Assembly: GCF_900114165.1 (NCBI RefSeq)
Contig: NZ_FOSB01000010.1
Location: 1-64,000, forward strand
Source: Halobacillus dabanensis
GTDB taxonomy: Bacteria; Bacillota; Bacilli; Bacillales; Halobacillaceae
Length of the DNA: 64,000 nt
Direction: 5' to 3'
Part shown: one piece after another, positions 9,079-17,696 of the stretch
How positions within the stretch are numbered: position 1 is the stretch's first letter
Layout: the number at the start of each line of letters is the position of its first letter
Made by a program: the position numbers and the translations under genes
Notes under the pieces: generated by a model
Database searches by the model: none
What the model saw: the letters and a program-made list of their open reading frames with translations, nothing else
Told to the model about the DNA's origin: nothing

Positions 9079-10338
9079 ATGAGTTTTTTTAAGAAATTAA
9101 AAGATAAGTTCGTAAAAGGTCCGGATGCTGAAGAAGAAAAGAATGACCAGCATCAGGAAGAAGCATCAGAAGATGTTGTAGAGGAAGATGTTACAGAGGA
9201 AGATGGTTCACTCGACGGAGAAACAGAAGTTGATGAAGAAGAAAAAGTTTCAGAAGTTATAGACGACTTTGATGATGAGGAACAAACTTCAGAAGAAGCT
9301 TCCGAGGAAGAAATAGAAGAGGATACGACGGAAGACGAAGAAGAAAGTGTAAAAGCGGAGGAGGAAGAGGATCGTACCTCTATCGCTGCCAAGTTTAAAA
9401 TGGGCCTCGCTAAAACTCGTAACTCTTTTTCTAGTAAAATTAATGACCTTGTCGCTCGCTACCGCACCGTTGATGAGGACTTTTTTGAAGAACTTGAAGA
9501 AGTTCTGATTTCCGCTGATGTGGGTGTCACAACAGTTATGGAAATGATCGAAGAGTTAGAAATGGAAGTCAAACGCAGAAATGTTCAGGACACTCAAAAA
9601 GTAAAAGAAATCATTTCAGAAAAGCTCGTTGAAATTTACTATGGTGACGATGAGGCTGAGGAGATTGAAGGGTTGAATGAAAACCCTGATGGCTTGACGA
9701 TTTATTTGTTTGTCGGAGTGAATGGTGTCGGTAAGACAACAACGATCGGAAAGCTTGCTCATAGGCTGAAATCTGAAGGGAAGAACGTGACCTTAGCAGC
9801 GGGTGATACGTTTAGAGCCGGGGCTATTGAACAACTGGAAGAGTGGGGCAACCGAGTCGGGGTCAACGTCACGAAACATAATGAAGGAAGTGATCCTGCT
9901 GCTGTCATCTATGATGGAATCCAATCCGCTAAATCTAAAAAAGCGGATGTGCTTATCTGTGACACTGCCGGCCGCTTGCAAAACAAAGTGAACTTGATGA
10001 ATGAGCTTACAAAAGTCAAGCGTGTCATTGAGCGTGAAGTGCCAGGAGCCCCCCATGAAGTACTCCTTGTATTGGACGCCACTACTGGGCAAAATGCGAT
10101 GAGTCAGGCGAAGACATTCTCTGAAGCGACCGATGTTTCAGGAATCGTTCTATCTAAACTGGACGGGACAGCAAAAGGTGGTATTGTCCTTGCGATCCGA
10201 AATGAGCTGGATATTCCTGTGAAACTTGTCGGACTTGGTGAAAAAGTGACAGATTTAGAAACTTTTGATGCTCATGCCTTTGTTTATGGTTTATTTGCAG
10301 ACATGATAGATGAGTATGAGGAAGAAGAAACGGTTTAA
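9079..10338 (+). CDS. ftsY: Signal recognition particle receptor FtsY
   Basis: FtsY is the membrane-associated GTPase that receives SRP-ribosome complexes. The C-terminal NG domain holds the four-helix N region and G motifs GVNGVGKTT, DTFRAGA, DTAGR and TKLDG-type SKLDGTAKGG. Residues 15-110 are an unusually long, Asp/Glu-rich tail absent from the shorter (about 329 residue) B. subtilis protein; here the total is 419. It starts 13 bases after smc and is probably co-transcribed. The acidic extension resembles the A domain of enterobacterial FtsY or an acidic halophile-type adaptation. Confidence 0.96.
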   Translation: MSFFKKLKDKFVKGPDAEEEKNDQHQEEASEDVVEEDVTEEDGSLDGETEVDEEEKVSEVIDDFDDEEQTSEEASEEEIEEDTTEDEEESVKAEEEEDRTSIAAKFKMGLAKTRNSFSSKINDLVARYRTVDEDFFEELEEVLISADVGVTTVMEMIEELEMEVKRRNVQDTQKVKEIISEKLVEIYYGDDEAEEIEGLNENPDGLTIYLFVGVNGVGKTTTIGKLAHRLKSEGKNVTLAAGDTFRAGAIEQLEEWGNRVGVNVTKHNEGSDPAAVIYDGIQSAKSKKADVLICDTAGRLQNKVNLMNELTKVKRVIEREVPGAPHEVLLVLDATTGQNAMSQAKTFSEATDVSGIVLSKLDGTAKGGIVLAIRNELDIPVKLVGLGEKVTDLETFDAHAFVYGLFADMIDEYEEEETV

Positions 10339-10341
10339 GTC

Positions 10342-10371
10342 TTGACATGTTAGGACATGTTCCGTTAGTAT
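10342..10371 (+). promoter_or_regulatory. Promoter upstream of ylxM-ffh
   Basis: A consensus TTGACA at 10342-10347 is followed after 18 bases by TAGTAT at 10366-10371. The spacer contains two ACATGT hexamers (10345-10350 and 10355-10360), a possible operator. It would transcribe ylxM and ffh from the gap after ftsY. Confidence 0.5.
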
Positions 10372-10413
10372 TTATGTGTAAAGGTATTTCACTTAACAAG
10401 GAGTGCTTCAAGC

Positions 10414-10743
10414 GTGCTTGAAAAAACGACACGAATCAATTACCTATTCGATTTCTATCAATCGTTGTTGACTCCCAAGCAGAGAAATTACATGGAGTTA
10501 TATTATCTTGAAGATTATTCTCTTGGTGAAATATCAGAAACCTTTGATGTCTCACGTCAAGCGGTTTACGATAACATTCGCCGAACAGAGACGATGCTTG
10601 AAGAATATGAAAAAAAGCTTCATTTATATGAGAAGTTCAAAAAGCGCCAACAGGTGATAAAAGAGATGGAAGCAGAGTATGATAAAGGTCGACTTCCGGA
10701 ACTGTTCCAAGATTGGCTGCATCAATTACAAGAATTAGAATAG
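10414..10743 (+). CDS. ylxM: UPF0122 family SRP-associated regulator YlxM
   Basis: YlxM is a small helix-turn-helix protein that in streptococci binds SRP components and modulates Ffh GTPase activity. Residues 17-55 resemble sigma region 4 ([13 protein letters not shown], then [22 protein letters not shown]), and the rest is a charged coiled coil. The GTG start has AAGGAG 10 bases upstream and gives 109 residues. It is directly followed by ffh (13-base gap), the usual linkage. Confidence 0.92.
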   Translation: MLEKTTRINYLFDFYQSLLTPKQRNYMELYYLEDYSLGEISETFDVSRQAVYDNIRRTETMLEEYEKKLHLYEKFKKRQQVIKEMEAEYDKGRLPELFQDWLHQLQELE

Positions 10744-10756
10744 GAGGGTTTCTTCG

Positions 10757-12097
10757 ATGGCATTTGAAGGTTTATCCGACCGTTTGCAGGAAACGATCAA
10801 GAAAATCAAGGGCAAAGGGAAGGTAACCGAACAAGACGTAAAAGAGATGACCCGTGAAGTCCGTCTCGCCCTCCTCGAGGCCGATGTAAACTTTAAAGTG
10901 GTCAAAGATTTTGTCAAGCGTGTCCGGGAACGCGCCGTCGGACAAGAGGTTATGGAGAGCTTGACTCCAGGACAACAAGTCATTAAAGTCGTCAAAGAAG
11001 AATTGACTGATTTGATGGGCGGAGACGAAAGTAAAATAGCTGTCGCAAAACGTCCGCCGACTGTGATCATGATGGTCGGTCTCCAGGGTGCTGGTAAAAC
11101 GACTACTACTGGTAAACTTGCCAACTTGTTACGCAAAAGCTACAACAGAAAACCTTTGCTGGCTGCAGCTGACATCTACCGGCCTGCTGCCATCCAACAA
11201 CTTCAGACGCTGGGAAAACAACTGGATATGCCTGTCCATGAAGAAGGTACGGACGTCGATCCTGTTGATATCGCAACGAATGCAGTTGCTAAAGCAAAAG
11301 AAGAGCATCATGACTATGTGCTGATTGATACGGCCGGACGTTTACATGTCGATGGAGAGTTGATGGGAGAGCTGCAACGAATTAAAGAAGCCGTAAACCC
11401 TGATGAGATTTTCCTCGTCGTTGATGCCATGACTGGTCAGGATGCCGTCACTGTTGCTGAAAGTTTTGACGAGCAGCTCGACGTTTCTGGTGTGTTATTA
11501 ACGAAGCTGGATGGCGATACTCGTGGAGGTGCCGCTTTATCCATTAAAGCTGTTACAGGGAAGCCGATTAAATTCGCCGGTATGGGTGAAAAACTCGACC
11601 AGCTCGAGACCTTCCACCCTGAGCGAATGGCTTCCAGAATTCTCGGCATGGGGGACATGCTTACACTGATTGAGAAAGCACAAACCCAAGTGGATGAAAA
11701 GCAAGCCAAAGAGCTTGAATCGAAGATGCGGAATGCTTCGTTCACCTTCGAGGATTTCCTCGAGCAGATGGAACAAGTGAAAAACATGGGACCCCTTGAT
11801 GAGATCCTTAATATGATCCCTGGCGCCAACAAGATGAAAGGTCTTCAGAATGTTTCTTTTGATGACAAGCAAATTGTCCATGTGGAAGCGATCATCCAGT
11901 CGATGACTAAAAACGAACGACAGGACCCTTCCCTCATGAATGCGAGTCGTAAGAAACGTATAGCCAAAGGTTCGGGCACCTCTGTTTCAGAAGTTAACCG
12001 ACTGTTGAAACAGTTTGAAGAAATGAAGAAAATGATGAAACAAATGAGCAACACGAAGGGGAAAAAAGGAAAAGGAATGAAATTTCCTTTTATGTAA
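10757..12097 (+). CDS. ffh: Signal recognition particle protein Ffh
   Basis: Ffh binds signal sequences and the SRP RNA and targets nascent membrane proteins to FtsY. The N and G domains contain GLQGAGKTTTTGKLA, DIYRPAA, DTAGR and TKLDGDTRGG. The methionine-rich M domain begins around residue 300 and contains the RNA-binding SKKRIAKGSGT-type block near residue 395, ending in a tail of Met, Lys and Gly. The 446-residue length matches the family. Confidence 0.97.
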   Translation: MAFEGLSDRLQETIKKIKGKGKVTEQDVKEMTREVRLALLEADVNFKVVKDFVKRVRERAVGQEVMESLTPGQQVIKVVKEELTDLMGGDESKIAVAKRPPTVIMMVGLQGAGKTTTTGKLANLLRKSYNRKPLLAAADIYRPAAIQQLQTLGKQLDMPVHEEGTDVDPVDIATNAVAKAKEEHHDYVLIDTAGRLHVDGELMGELQRIKEAVNPDEIFLVVDAMTGQDAVTVAESFDEQLDVSGVLLTKLDGDTRGGAALSIKAVTGKPIKFAGMGEKLDQLETFHPERMASRILGMGDMLTLIEKAQTQVDEKQAKELESKMRNASFTFEDFLEQMEQVKNMGPLDEILNMIPGANKMKGLQNVSFDDKQIVHVEAIIQSMTKNERQDPSLMNASRKKRIAKGSGTSVSEVNRLLKQFEEMKKMMKQMSNTKGKKGKGMKFPFM

Positions 12098-12108
12098 TGG
12101 AAAAATCC

Positions 12109-12137
12109 TTTACACACCCTTGAAGTTCTGCTAAAAT
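12109..12137 (+). promoter_or_regulatory. Promoter of rpsP
   Basis: TTTACA at 12109-12114 and TAAAAT at 12132-12137 are separated by exactly 17 bases, an excellent housekeeping promoter in the 84-base gap between ffh and rpsP. Confidence 0.7.
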
Positions 12138-12181
12138 CTAAATCTGTGTGAAACATTAAAGAAATTTGGAGGTTGTTAAAA

Positions 12182-12451
12182 ATGGCAGTAAAAATTCGCC
12201 TAAAACGTATGGGATCTAAACGTAACCCATTTTACCGTGTAGTAGTTGCTGATTCTCGTTCTCCTCGTGATGGACGTATCATCGAGCAAATTGGAACATA
12301 TAACCCAGTTGCTAACCCTGTTGAGGTTAAGCTTGACGCTGACAAAGCGATCGACTGGATGTCTAACGGCGCTAAGCCAAGCGACACGGTTCGTAACCTT
12401 TTCTCAAAAGAAGGCATCATGAAGCAGTTCCACGAAAAGAAAAACCAATAA
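12182..12451 (+). CDS. rpsP: 30S ribosomal protein S16
   Basis: S16 is an assembly protein of the 30S subunit body. The N-terminal [29 protein letters not shown] is nearly invariant in Bacillaceae. The ATG at 12182 follows GGAGG by 9 bases and gives 89 residues; a longer TTG-type start at 12173 overlaps the Shine-Dalgarno and is rejected. It heads the rpsP-khpA-ylqD-rimM-trmD series. Confidence 0.97.
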   Translation: MAVKIRLKRMGSKRNPFYRVVVADSRSPRDGRIIEQIGTYNPVANPVEVKLDADKAIDWMSNGAKPSDTVRNLFSKEGIMKQFHEKKNQ

Positions 12452-12469
12452 TAAAGTAGTGGTGATTCC

Positions 12470-12697
12470 ATGAAAGCCTTAATCGAAACGATCGTCACTC
12501 CGCTTGTCGATCATCCAGATGACATCCAAGTGGACGTGAATGAAGAAGATCACAAAGTGGTTTATCATCTTTCTGTCCACCCGGATGATGTCGGGAAAGT
12601 GATTGGAAAGAACGGGCGGATTGCGAAAGCGATTCGAACTGTCGTCTATGCGGCAGGCTCTGATGCAGAGAAGAGAATTTACTTGGATATTATGTAA
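12470..12697 (+). CDS. khpA: KH-domain RNA-binding protein KhpA
   Basis: KhpA (YlqC) is a small KH-domain protein that pairs with KhpB/EloR in Firmicutes and influences RNA metabolism and cell elongation. The KH core GKVIGKNGRIAKAIRTVV, with its GxxG-type loop (GKNG), occupies residues 42-60 of 75. It sits 18 bases after rpsP, the standard context, and is followed by a terminator. Confidence 0.93.
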   Translation: MKALIETIVTPLVDHPDDIQVDVNEEDHKVVYHLSVHPDDVGKVIGKNGRIAKAIRTVVYAAGSDAEKRIYLDIM

Positions 12698-12719
12698 CAG
12701 AGCAAATTTTATTGGTGAG

Positions 12720-12751
12720 AAAGGGAGAGGGGCAACCTTTTCCCTTTTTTT
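12720..12751 (+). terminator. Terminator after khpA
   Basis: AAAGGGA pairs with TCCCTTT, with inner AGG/CCT pairing, and the stem runs into seven or more Ts. It lies 22 bases after the khpA stop. Confidence 0.7.
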
Positions 12752-12860
12752 ACTATATGCCTCTAATAAACAGGATTAGCAAATAAGGCTGCCCTGTGTA
12801 CAGGCATCCATTAAACCGATAGCGCGAAACGAACGTATGGTTATAGAGGAGCGGACGAAG

Positions 12861-13247
12861 ATGCAGATCATCAGAAAGGTACCAGTCAAAGAAATTTTGA
12901 CAGAGTCCAGCCGTGCGCGTTTAAGAGAAAAGTTCGAGCAGCGAAGTCAGCAGCTCGATCAGGAATGTAGACAACTCGCTTTTGAACAAAAGAAACTGGA
13001 GCGTAAACCTGGTGTTTCCAAGCAAGAAGTCGAGCGCCGTTTTTCCAAGGAAATCGGACGTCGGAAAGATCAGTTGCGATGGCTGGAATATCAACGCAAA
13101 CAGTTGGACATCCTGCCTGATGAAAGCGAAATTGAAACAGACGAAGTAGAAGCATTGATTAACGTCGAAGAGGGCGATTATTGGAATGATGTTATTCAGG
13201 AACGTCAAATCGTCATTAAAGATGGAAAAGTCATACGAGCGAGGTAA
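12861..13247 (+). CDS. ylqD: YlqD family protein
   Basis: YlqD is a conserved Bacillaceae protein of unknown function lying between khpA and rimM. The sequence starts MQIIRKVPVKEILTESS, then a basic coiled coil (about residues 20-85) with repeated Gln, Glu and Arg, and ends with a short beta-type domain (VEEGDYW, RQIVIKDGKVI). The ATG at 12861 has GAGGA ten bases upstream and gives 128 residues, as in B. subtilis; an upstream ATG at 12837 lacks a ribosome binding site. Its position suggests a link with ribosome maturation, but that is only context. Confidence 0.85.
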   Translation: MQIIRKVPVKEILTESSRARLREKFEQRSQQLDQECRQLAFEQKKLERKPGVSKQEVERRFSKEIGRRKDQLRWLEYQRKQLDILPDESEIETDEVEALINVEEGDYWNDVIQERQIVIKDGKVIRAR

Positions 13248-13255
13248 TAATATTC

Positions 13256-13771
13256 ATGGATAAACAGTTATATAATGTCGGGAAAATTATCAATACACAT
13301 GGGATTAAAGGGGAAGTGAAAGTTCACCGGATTACAGACTTTGATGAACGTTTCCAACCTGGACAGCTTTTGTATTGGGTAAATGATAAGGAAGATCCGA
13401 AACCTTTGATCATCCGTAGTCACCGGGTTCATAAAGGATTCGATCTCATAAGCTTTGAAGAGCATGATTCGATTAATGATGTGGAGCGATATAAGAATGG
13501 AAAACTAATGGTCTCAGAAGAAGCTCAGGAAACGCTGGATGATCATGAATTTTATTTCCATGAAATCATTGGTTGTACGGTATATCTCGAATCTGGGGAA
13601 GAGTTAGGCAAAGTAAAGGAAATTCTGACCCCTGGAGCGAATGATGTATGGGTTGTGAAACAAAAAGGTAAGTCAAATCTCCTCATTCCTTATATTGAGC
13701 CTGTTGTCAAAAAAGTGGATCCTGCTGAGCAAACGATCATCATCGATCCAATAGAGGGGCTGCTGGACTAA
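13256..13771 (+). CDS. rimM: Ribosome maturation factor RimM
   Basis: RimM binds S19 and helps mature the 30S head, including 16S rRNA processing. The N-terminal barrel begins [24 protein letters not shown], a family hallmark, and the C-terminal PRC-barrel domain contains GANDVWVVK and [14 protein letters not shown]. The 171 residues are typical. Its stop overlaps the trmD start by one base (TAATG), implying coupled translation. Confidence 0.96.
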   Translation: MDKQLYNVGKIINTHGIKGEVKVHRITDFDERFQPGQLLYWVNDKEDPKPLIIRSHRVHKGFDLISFEEHDSINDVERYKNGKLMVSEEAQETLDDHEFYFHEIIGCTVYLESGEELGKVKEILTPGANDVWVVKQKGKSNLLIPYIEPVVKKVDPAEQTIIIDPIEGLLD

Positions 13772-14502
13772 TGCATATTGATATTTTGACACTTTTTCCG
13801 GAAATGTTTGATGGGGTATTACAAAATTCAATCATGAAACGTGCACAGGAGCAAAATGCATTTTCTTATCAGTACGTGAACTTTCGTGATTATACAATAA
13901 ACAAACATAATAAAGTCGATGACTATCCATATGGTGGCGGGGCAGGTCTTGTGCTTTCGCCGCAGCCAATATTTGATAGTATTCATGATATTAAAGAAAA
14001 AGCGGACAAACCGCCTCGTGTCGTGCTCCTATGTCCGCAGGGGGAACCCTATTCTCAACAAAAAGCAGAAGAATTATCCAAGGAAGATCATCTTGTATTC
14101 ATTTGCGGCCATTACGAAGGGTATGACGAACGTATTCGTCAGGAGTTGGTGACAGATGAAATTTCTATCGGTGACTATGTGTTGACTGGTGGAGAGCTTG
14201 GAGCGATGGTAGTGATAGATTCAGTTGTTCGTTTGCTTCCTGGTGTCCTCGGAAATGCTCAGTCAGCTCCTATGGATTCTTTCTCCAATGGTTTACTGGA
14301 GCATCCTCACTATACGAGGCCTGCAGATTTCCGCGGACACCAGGTGCCGGATGTTCTTTTGTCGGGAAACCATGCTAAAATTGAGGAGTGGAGGCATTAT
14401 CAATCTCTTAAGCGAACCTTTGAAAGAAGGCCGGATCTCTTGAAAGATAGAGAGTTGTCTGCTAAAGAGGAATCTTGGCTGGAAGAGTGGAAAAATAGCT
14501 GA
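13771..14502 (+). CDS. trmD: tRNA (guanine37-N1)-methyltransferase TrmD
   Basis: TrmD uses S-adenosylmethionine to methylate G37 next to the anticodon and prevents frameshifting. It starts [16 protein letters not shown] and has the trefoil-knot SPOUT motifs [20 protein letters not shown] and GDYVLTGGE. The 243-residue length is standard. It overlaps rimM by one base. Confidence 0.97.
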   Translation: MHIDILTLFPEMFDGVLQNSIMKRAQEQNAFSYQYVNFRDYTINKHNKVDDYPYGGGAGLVLSPQPIFDSIHDIKEKADKPPRVVLLCPQGEPYSQQKAEELSKEDHLVFICGHYEGYDERIRQELVTDEISIGDYVLTGGELGAMVVIDSVVRLLPGVLGNAQSAPMDSFSNGLLEHPHYTRPADFRGHQVPDVLLSGNHAKIEEWRHYQSLKRTFERRPDLLKDRELSAKEESWLEEWKNS

Positions 14503-14508
14503 GGGTTG

Positions 14509-14537
14509 TTGATGTTTTTTTGTCATTATGGTATATT
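14509..14537 (+). promoter_or_regulatory. Promoter of rplS
   Basis: TTGATG at 14509-14514 and TATATT at 14532-14537 are 17 bases apart. Transcription would begin at about 14544, exactly where the structured L19 leader starts. Confidence 0.65.
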
Positions 14538-14543
14538 TAATCT

Positions 14544-14612
14544 TGTGCTTAAACGTACGGTTTAAGTGGAAAACGATGTTCCGCTGCCTCTTAGAAGACA
14601 AGAGCATTAGTT
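14544..14612 (+). ncRNA. L19-type ribosomal protein leader
   Basis: Three consecutive hairpins fill the space before rplS: CTTAAAC/GTTTAAG (14548-14566), AGTGGAA/TTCCGCT (14565-14585) and CTCTT/AAGAG (14588-14604). The first two stems share a couple of bases, as expected for alternative folds. Firmicutes are known to carry an L19 leader at this position, thought to bind L19 and autoregulate it. The assignment rests on position and fold, not on a covariance search. Confidence 0.65.
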
Positions 14613-14629
14613 AAAAAGGAGTGAAAATC

Positions 14630-14974
14630 ATGCAACAATTGATTCATGACATTACAAAAGAACAGCTTCGTTCTGACCATCCAGACTTCCGTCCTGGTGA
14701 TACTGTCAAGGTACACGTGAAGGTTGTCGAGGGTACACGCGAGCGTATCCAGGTATTCGAAGGTGTTGTCATCAAGCGCCAGAACGGTGGAATCAGCGAA
14801 ACATTTACTGTTCGTAAGATCTCTTACGGTGTAGGTGTAGAGCGTACATTCCCAGTTCATTCACCACGTATCGCTAAGATCGAACGTTCTCGTCGTGGTA
14901 GAGTACGTCGCGCGAAACTTTACTACTTGCGTAACCTACGCGGTAAAGCTGCACGTATTAAAGAAGTTAGGTAA
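14630..14974 (+). CDS. rplS: 50S ribosomal protein L19
   Basis: L19 sits at the 30S-50S interface. The sequence contains the family blocks [46 protein letters not shown] and [20 protein letters not shown]. The ATG at 14630 gives 114 residues; AAAGGAG lies eight bases upstream and the in-frame GTG at 14621 overlaps it. A strong terminator follows. Confidence 0.97.
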   Translation: MQQLIHDITKEQLRSDHPDFRPGDTVKVHVKVVEGTRERIQVFEGVVIKRQNGGISETFTVRKISYGVGVERTFPVHSPRIAKIERSRRGRVRRAKLYYLRNLRGKAARIKEVR

Positions 14975-14982
14975 TTTCAGTG

Positions 14983-15014
14983 AAAAGGAGCTTGCTATGT
15001 CAAGCTCCTTTTTT
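14983..15014 (+). terminator. Terminator after rplS
   Basis: AAAAGGAGCTTG and CAAGCTCCTTTT form a 12-base perfect stem with a 6-base loop and a T run, just after the rplS stop. Confidence 0.9.
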
Positions 15015-15153
15015 CTACTCAATTTAGATAGAGGAATAAAGGATTTTCAGGCAGCAAACCGTTTGTACGAGGGATGGTTAGGCCTTGTACTTGACTCGTC
15101 TTGTTCGGTTTTGCCGCTCCAAAACTCCTTTACGCAAGGAAGTGGGGATACGA

Positions 15154-15705
15154 ATGAAACAACAATGGCTCGATTGGATCAAAGCATTTCTCATAGCTGG
15201 TGCCTTAGCAGTTATTGTAAGAGTCTTCTTGTTCGCCCCTGTAGTTGTGGAAGGACCTTCGATGTTACCTACGCTTCAGAGTGGCGACCATTTAATCGTG
15301 AGTAAACTGAATTATTCTGTTGGTTCGCCTGATCGTTTCGATGTTGTTGTATTTCATGCTACCGAACGGAAAGACTACATAAAAAGAGTGATCGGACTGC
15401 CGGGCGATCATATTGCCTATGAAGATGACCAGCTTTATGTGAATGGAGAACCGGTAGACGAACCGTTTCTCGAAGAGCGTAAACAACAGTTGAACAGTGA
15501 CCAGACACTGACCGACGATTTTAAGATGGAAGAAGATATCCCGGGTGAATTTGAAGAAGTTCCAGAAGGGTATTTATTCGTACTAGGTGACAACCGTAAC
15601 AACTCTACAGATAGCCGGATGCTAGGCATGATTCCACAAGAACAGATGGTAGGAGAAGCTGTGGTTTCCTATTGGCCATTAGACCGGATACAACTCGTCA
15701 ACTAG
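15154..15705 (+). CDS. lepB: Type I signal peptidase
   Basis: This membrane serine protease removes signal peptides from exported proteins. It has one N-terminal transmembrane segment (about residues 9-29), then the catalytic Ser36 in GPSMLPTL and the Lys76 base in YIKRVIGLPGD, and the C-terminal box GDNRNNSTDSR. The length of 183 residues fits the SipS/SipT type. The ATG at 15154, behind a purine-rich GTGGGG, was preferred; upstream in-frame starts would add a basic, non-conserved stretch. It is 10 bases before rbgA, a common pairing in Bacillaceae. Confidence 0.94.
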   Translation: MKQQWLDWIKAFLIAGALAVIVRVFLFAPVVVEGPSMLPTLQSGDHLIVSKLNYSVGSPDRFDVVVFHATERKDYIKRVIGLPGDHIAYEDDQLYVNGEPVDEPFLEERKQQLNSDQTLTDDFKMEEDIPGEFEEVPEGYLFVLGDNRNNSTDSRMLGMIPQEQMVGEAVVSYWPLDRIQLVN

Positions 15706-15715
15706 GAGGAAAAGC

Positions 15716-16561
15716 ATGACTATACAATGGTTTCCTGGCCATATGGCCAAAGCGAAAAGAGAGGTCGCAGAGAAGCTTAAACTCGTGGATTTTGTCATCG
15801 AGCTAGTCGACGCCCGAGCCCCGCTCTCTTCGCAGAATCCGATGCTCCACGGTATTCTGCAAGAAAAGCCGAAAATGATCGTGTTAATGAAAAAGGATTT
15901 GGCAGACCCGGTAATAACAGATCAATGGATTGAACATTTTAAACAACAGGGTATCCTCTCTGTTGCAATCGAGGCGAACCAGAAGCAGGATGTTCAGAAA
16001 GTCATTCAAAAAGCGAAGGAATTAGGGAAAGAAAAAATGGAAAAACAAAAAGCGAAGGGCATTCGTCCTCGAGCTTCCAGAGCAATGATTTTAGGAATTC
16101 CAAATGTCGGAAAGTCGACACTAATCAACCGTCTCGCTAATAAAAAGATGGCTAAGACAGGGGACAAGCCAGGGGTTACCACCAAGCAGCAATGGATTAA
16201 AGTGAAAAAAGAATTTGAACTTCTGGACACACCGGGAATCCTTTGGCCAAAATTCGAAGAAGAAGAAGTAGGCTACCGTCTAGCAGCGATCGGTACAATA
16301 AAAGATCAGATTCTACCAAAAGAAGATGTAGCTGCTTATGTACTGAATTATTTATATTCCTACTACCCGTATCTTTTGGATGAAAGATTTGGATTGAGTC
16401 GGGTCGATGATATGATGGAGAACTTTGAAGTCATCGGCAGAAAGCGTGGGTGTCTTGAAAGTGGCGGTCAAGTGAATTTTGACAAAGTTGCAGATATCAT
16501 TTTACAAGATTTGCGATCAGGCAAACTAGGTCTCATCAGCTTTGAACAACCTACCGAATAA
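15716..16561 (+). CDS. rbgA: Ribosome biogenesis GTPase RbgA (YlqF)
   Basis: RbgA is an essential GTPase for late 50S assembly, needed for incorporation of L16 and neighbours. It is circularly permuted: the G4 motif (KKDLADP, near residue 59) precedes G1 (GIPNVGKSTLINRL, about 123-136) and G3 (DTPGILWP). The N-terminus IQWFPGHMAKAKRE is diagnostic, and the C-terminal ANTAR-like helical region includes GCLESGGQVNFDKVADIIL. It has 281 residues. Confidence 0.97.
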   Translation: MTIQWFPGHMAKAKREVAEKLKLVDFVIELVDARAPLSSQNPMLHGILQEKPKMIVLMKKDLADPVITDQWIEHFKQQGILSVAIEANQKQDVQKVIQKAKELGKEKMEKQKAKGIRPRASRAMILGIPNVGKSTLINRLANKKMAKTGDKPGVTTKQQWIKVKKEFELLDTPGILWPKFEEEEVGYRLAAIGTIKDQILPKEDVAAYVLNYLYSYYPYLLDERFGLSRVDDMMENFEVIGRKRGCLESGGQVNFDKVADIILQDLRSGKLGLISFEQPTE

Positions 16562-16906
16562 TTTATTTTTAAGTAGTCTCCCTTATATAAGAACAGACTC
16601 TTTAATATGAATATGGCGGCCCTGTTGCTTAACTGTAGATTGTTGCCTCAAAAATGAAAAGAACCAAAAAGGCGCAAAGTGGATTCCTCCTTTGCGCTTT
16701 TTTGGTTTTTGGAAAATTTTTACTATGGAAGTGGTCTTTACCTTACCTCGACAAATCAGCTTCCTGTCTCCTTTAACTACATATAGGGAACAGGAAGAGT
16801 ATTTTACTTTTTACCAGCATGGAAAATAAAAATATTTAAAGGGTTGGCAAACCTTATAACATGGACTATGGGAACCGATAAGAGAAGAAACGGAGTGTAA
16901 AGAACT
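16562..16906. other. Intergenic region between rbgA and rnhB
   Basis: This 345-base gap contains a strong terminator (16663-16709) and an 8-base inverted repeat, CTTCCTGT at 16760-16767 with ACAGGAAG at 16790-16797. A weak promoter-like pair, TTGGCA at 16844-16849 and TATGGG at 16867-16872 (17 bases apart), precedes rnhB. No coding frame was recognised. Confidence 0.5.
16663..16709 (+). terminator. Terminator after rbgA
   Basis: AACCAAAAAGGCGCAAAG pairs with CTTTGCGCTTTTTTGGTT around a short loop, and a T run follows. It ends the lepB-rbgA unit about 100 bases after the stop and may work in both directions. Confidence 0.85.
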
Positions 16907-17674
16907 ATGGGGCAGTTGACAATTGCTGAAGTGAAAAAAAAATTAAACGATCCTTCCACACTGACGAAGAAAGAACTGCAAGAATATCGGGCTGATAAAC
17001 GAAAAGGGGTCCAACAACTCATCAGGAGATACGAGGCAGAAATGCAGAAAAAAGCGGAAAGAAAGCAACAATATGAAGAAATGATGAGTTTTGAGCGTGA
17101 TCAATTTAGAAATGGAAAAACATATATAGCAGGCATAGATGAAGCGGGGCGAGGACCACTGGCAGGTCCGGTCGTAGCTGCAGCTGTTATTTTGCCACAA
17201 GATTATTACCTTGAGGGTTTGGATGATTCTAAAAAGCTTTCATTAAATAAACGAGAAAATTATTTTGAGCAAATTAAACGGGATGCTGACTGCGGTGTCG
17301 GCATTGTTACAAATGAAGAAATCGACCAGTTAAATATATATCGAGCAACTAGACTTGCAATGAAGAGGGCGGTTGATTCTCTCCATAATAATCCGGAACA
17401 CCTGTTGATTGATGCAATGGAGCTGGACAAAGTGTCCTGCACACAAACAAGTCTAGTCAAAGGGGATCAAAGAAGTGTATCTATTGCTGCTGCGAGTGTA
17501 ATCGCTAAAGTGACAAGAGATCGGATGATGGCCAACATTCATGAAAAATACCCTATGTATCACTTCAACAGAAACCAGGGGTATGGAACGAAGGCGCATT
17601 TAGATGCACTAGCTTCCTATGGCGTTTCACCTGTTCATCGGTTGACTTTTGCACCAGTAAAAGAGAGAGTGTAG
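16907..17674 (+). CDS. rnhB: Ribonuclease HII
   Basis: RNase HII cleaves RNA in RNA-DNA hybrids and excises misincorporated ribonucleotides. A helical N-terminal region of about 70 residues is followed by the catalytic domain with AGIDEAGRGPLAGPVVAAAV, then LDDSKKLS, an acidic LLIDAMEL and HRLTFAPVK near the end. The length of 255 residues equals the B. subtilis enzyme. It is followed 22 bases later by ylqG, as in B. subtilis. Confidence 0.96.
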   Translation: MGQLTIAEVKKKLNDPSTLTKKELQEYRADKRKGVQQLIRRYEAEMQKKAERKQQYEEMMSFERDQFRNGKTYIAGIDEAGRGPLAGPVVAAAVILPQDYYLEGLDDSKKLSLNKRENYFEQIKRDADCGVGIVTNEEIDQLNIYRATRLAMKRAVDSLHNNPEHLLIDAMELDKVSCTQTSLVKGDQRSVSIAAASVIAKVTRDRMMANIHEKYPMYHFNRNQGYGTKAHLDALASYGVSPVHRLTFAPVKERV

Positions 17675-17696
17675 AACAAGAAGGGAGGCAGATAGA

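Noticed and set aside
9153-9392. Serine-rich frame on the minus strand opposite ftsY
   Set aside because: It is the complement of the Glu/Asp codon run in the FtsY acidic tail, giving artificial Ser repeats.
14895-15305. 136-residue frame across the rplS end and the lepB start
   Set aside because: It overlaps two clear genes and a strong terminator in another frame.
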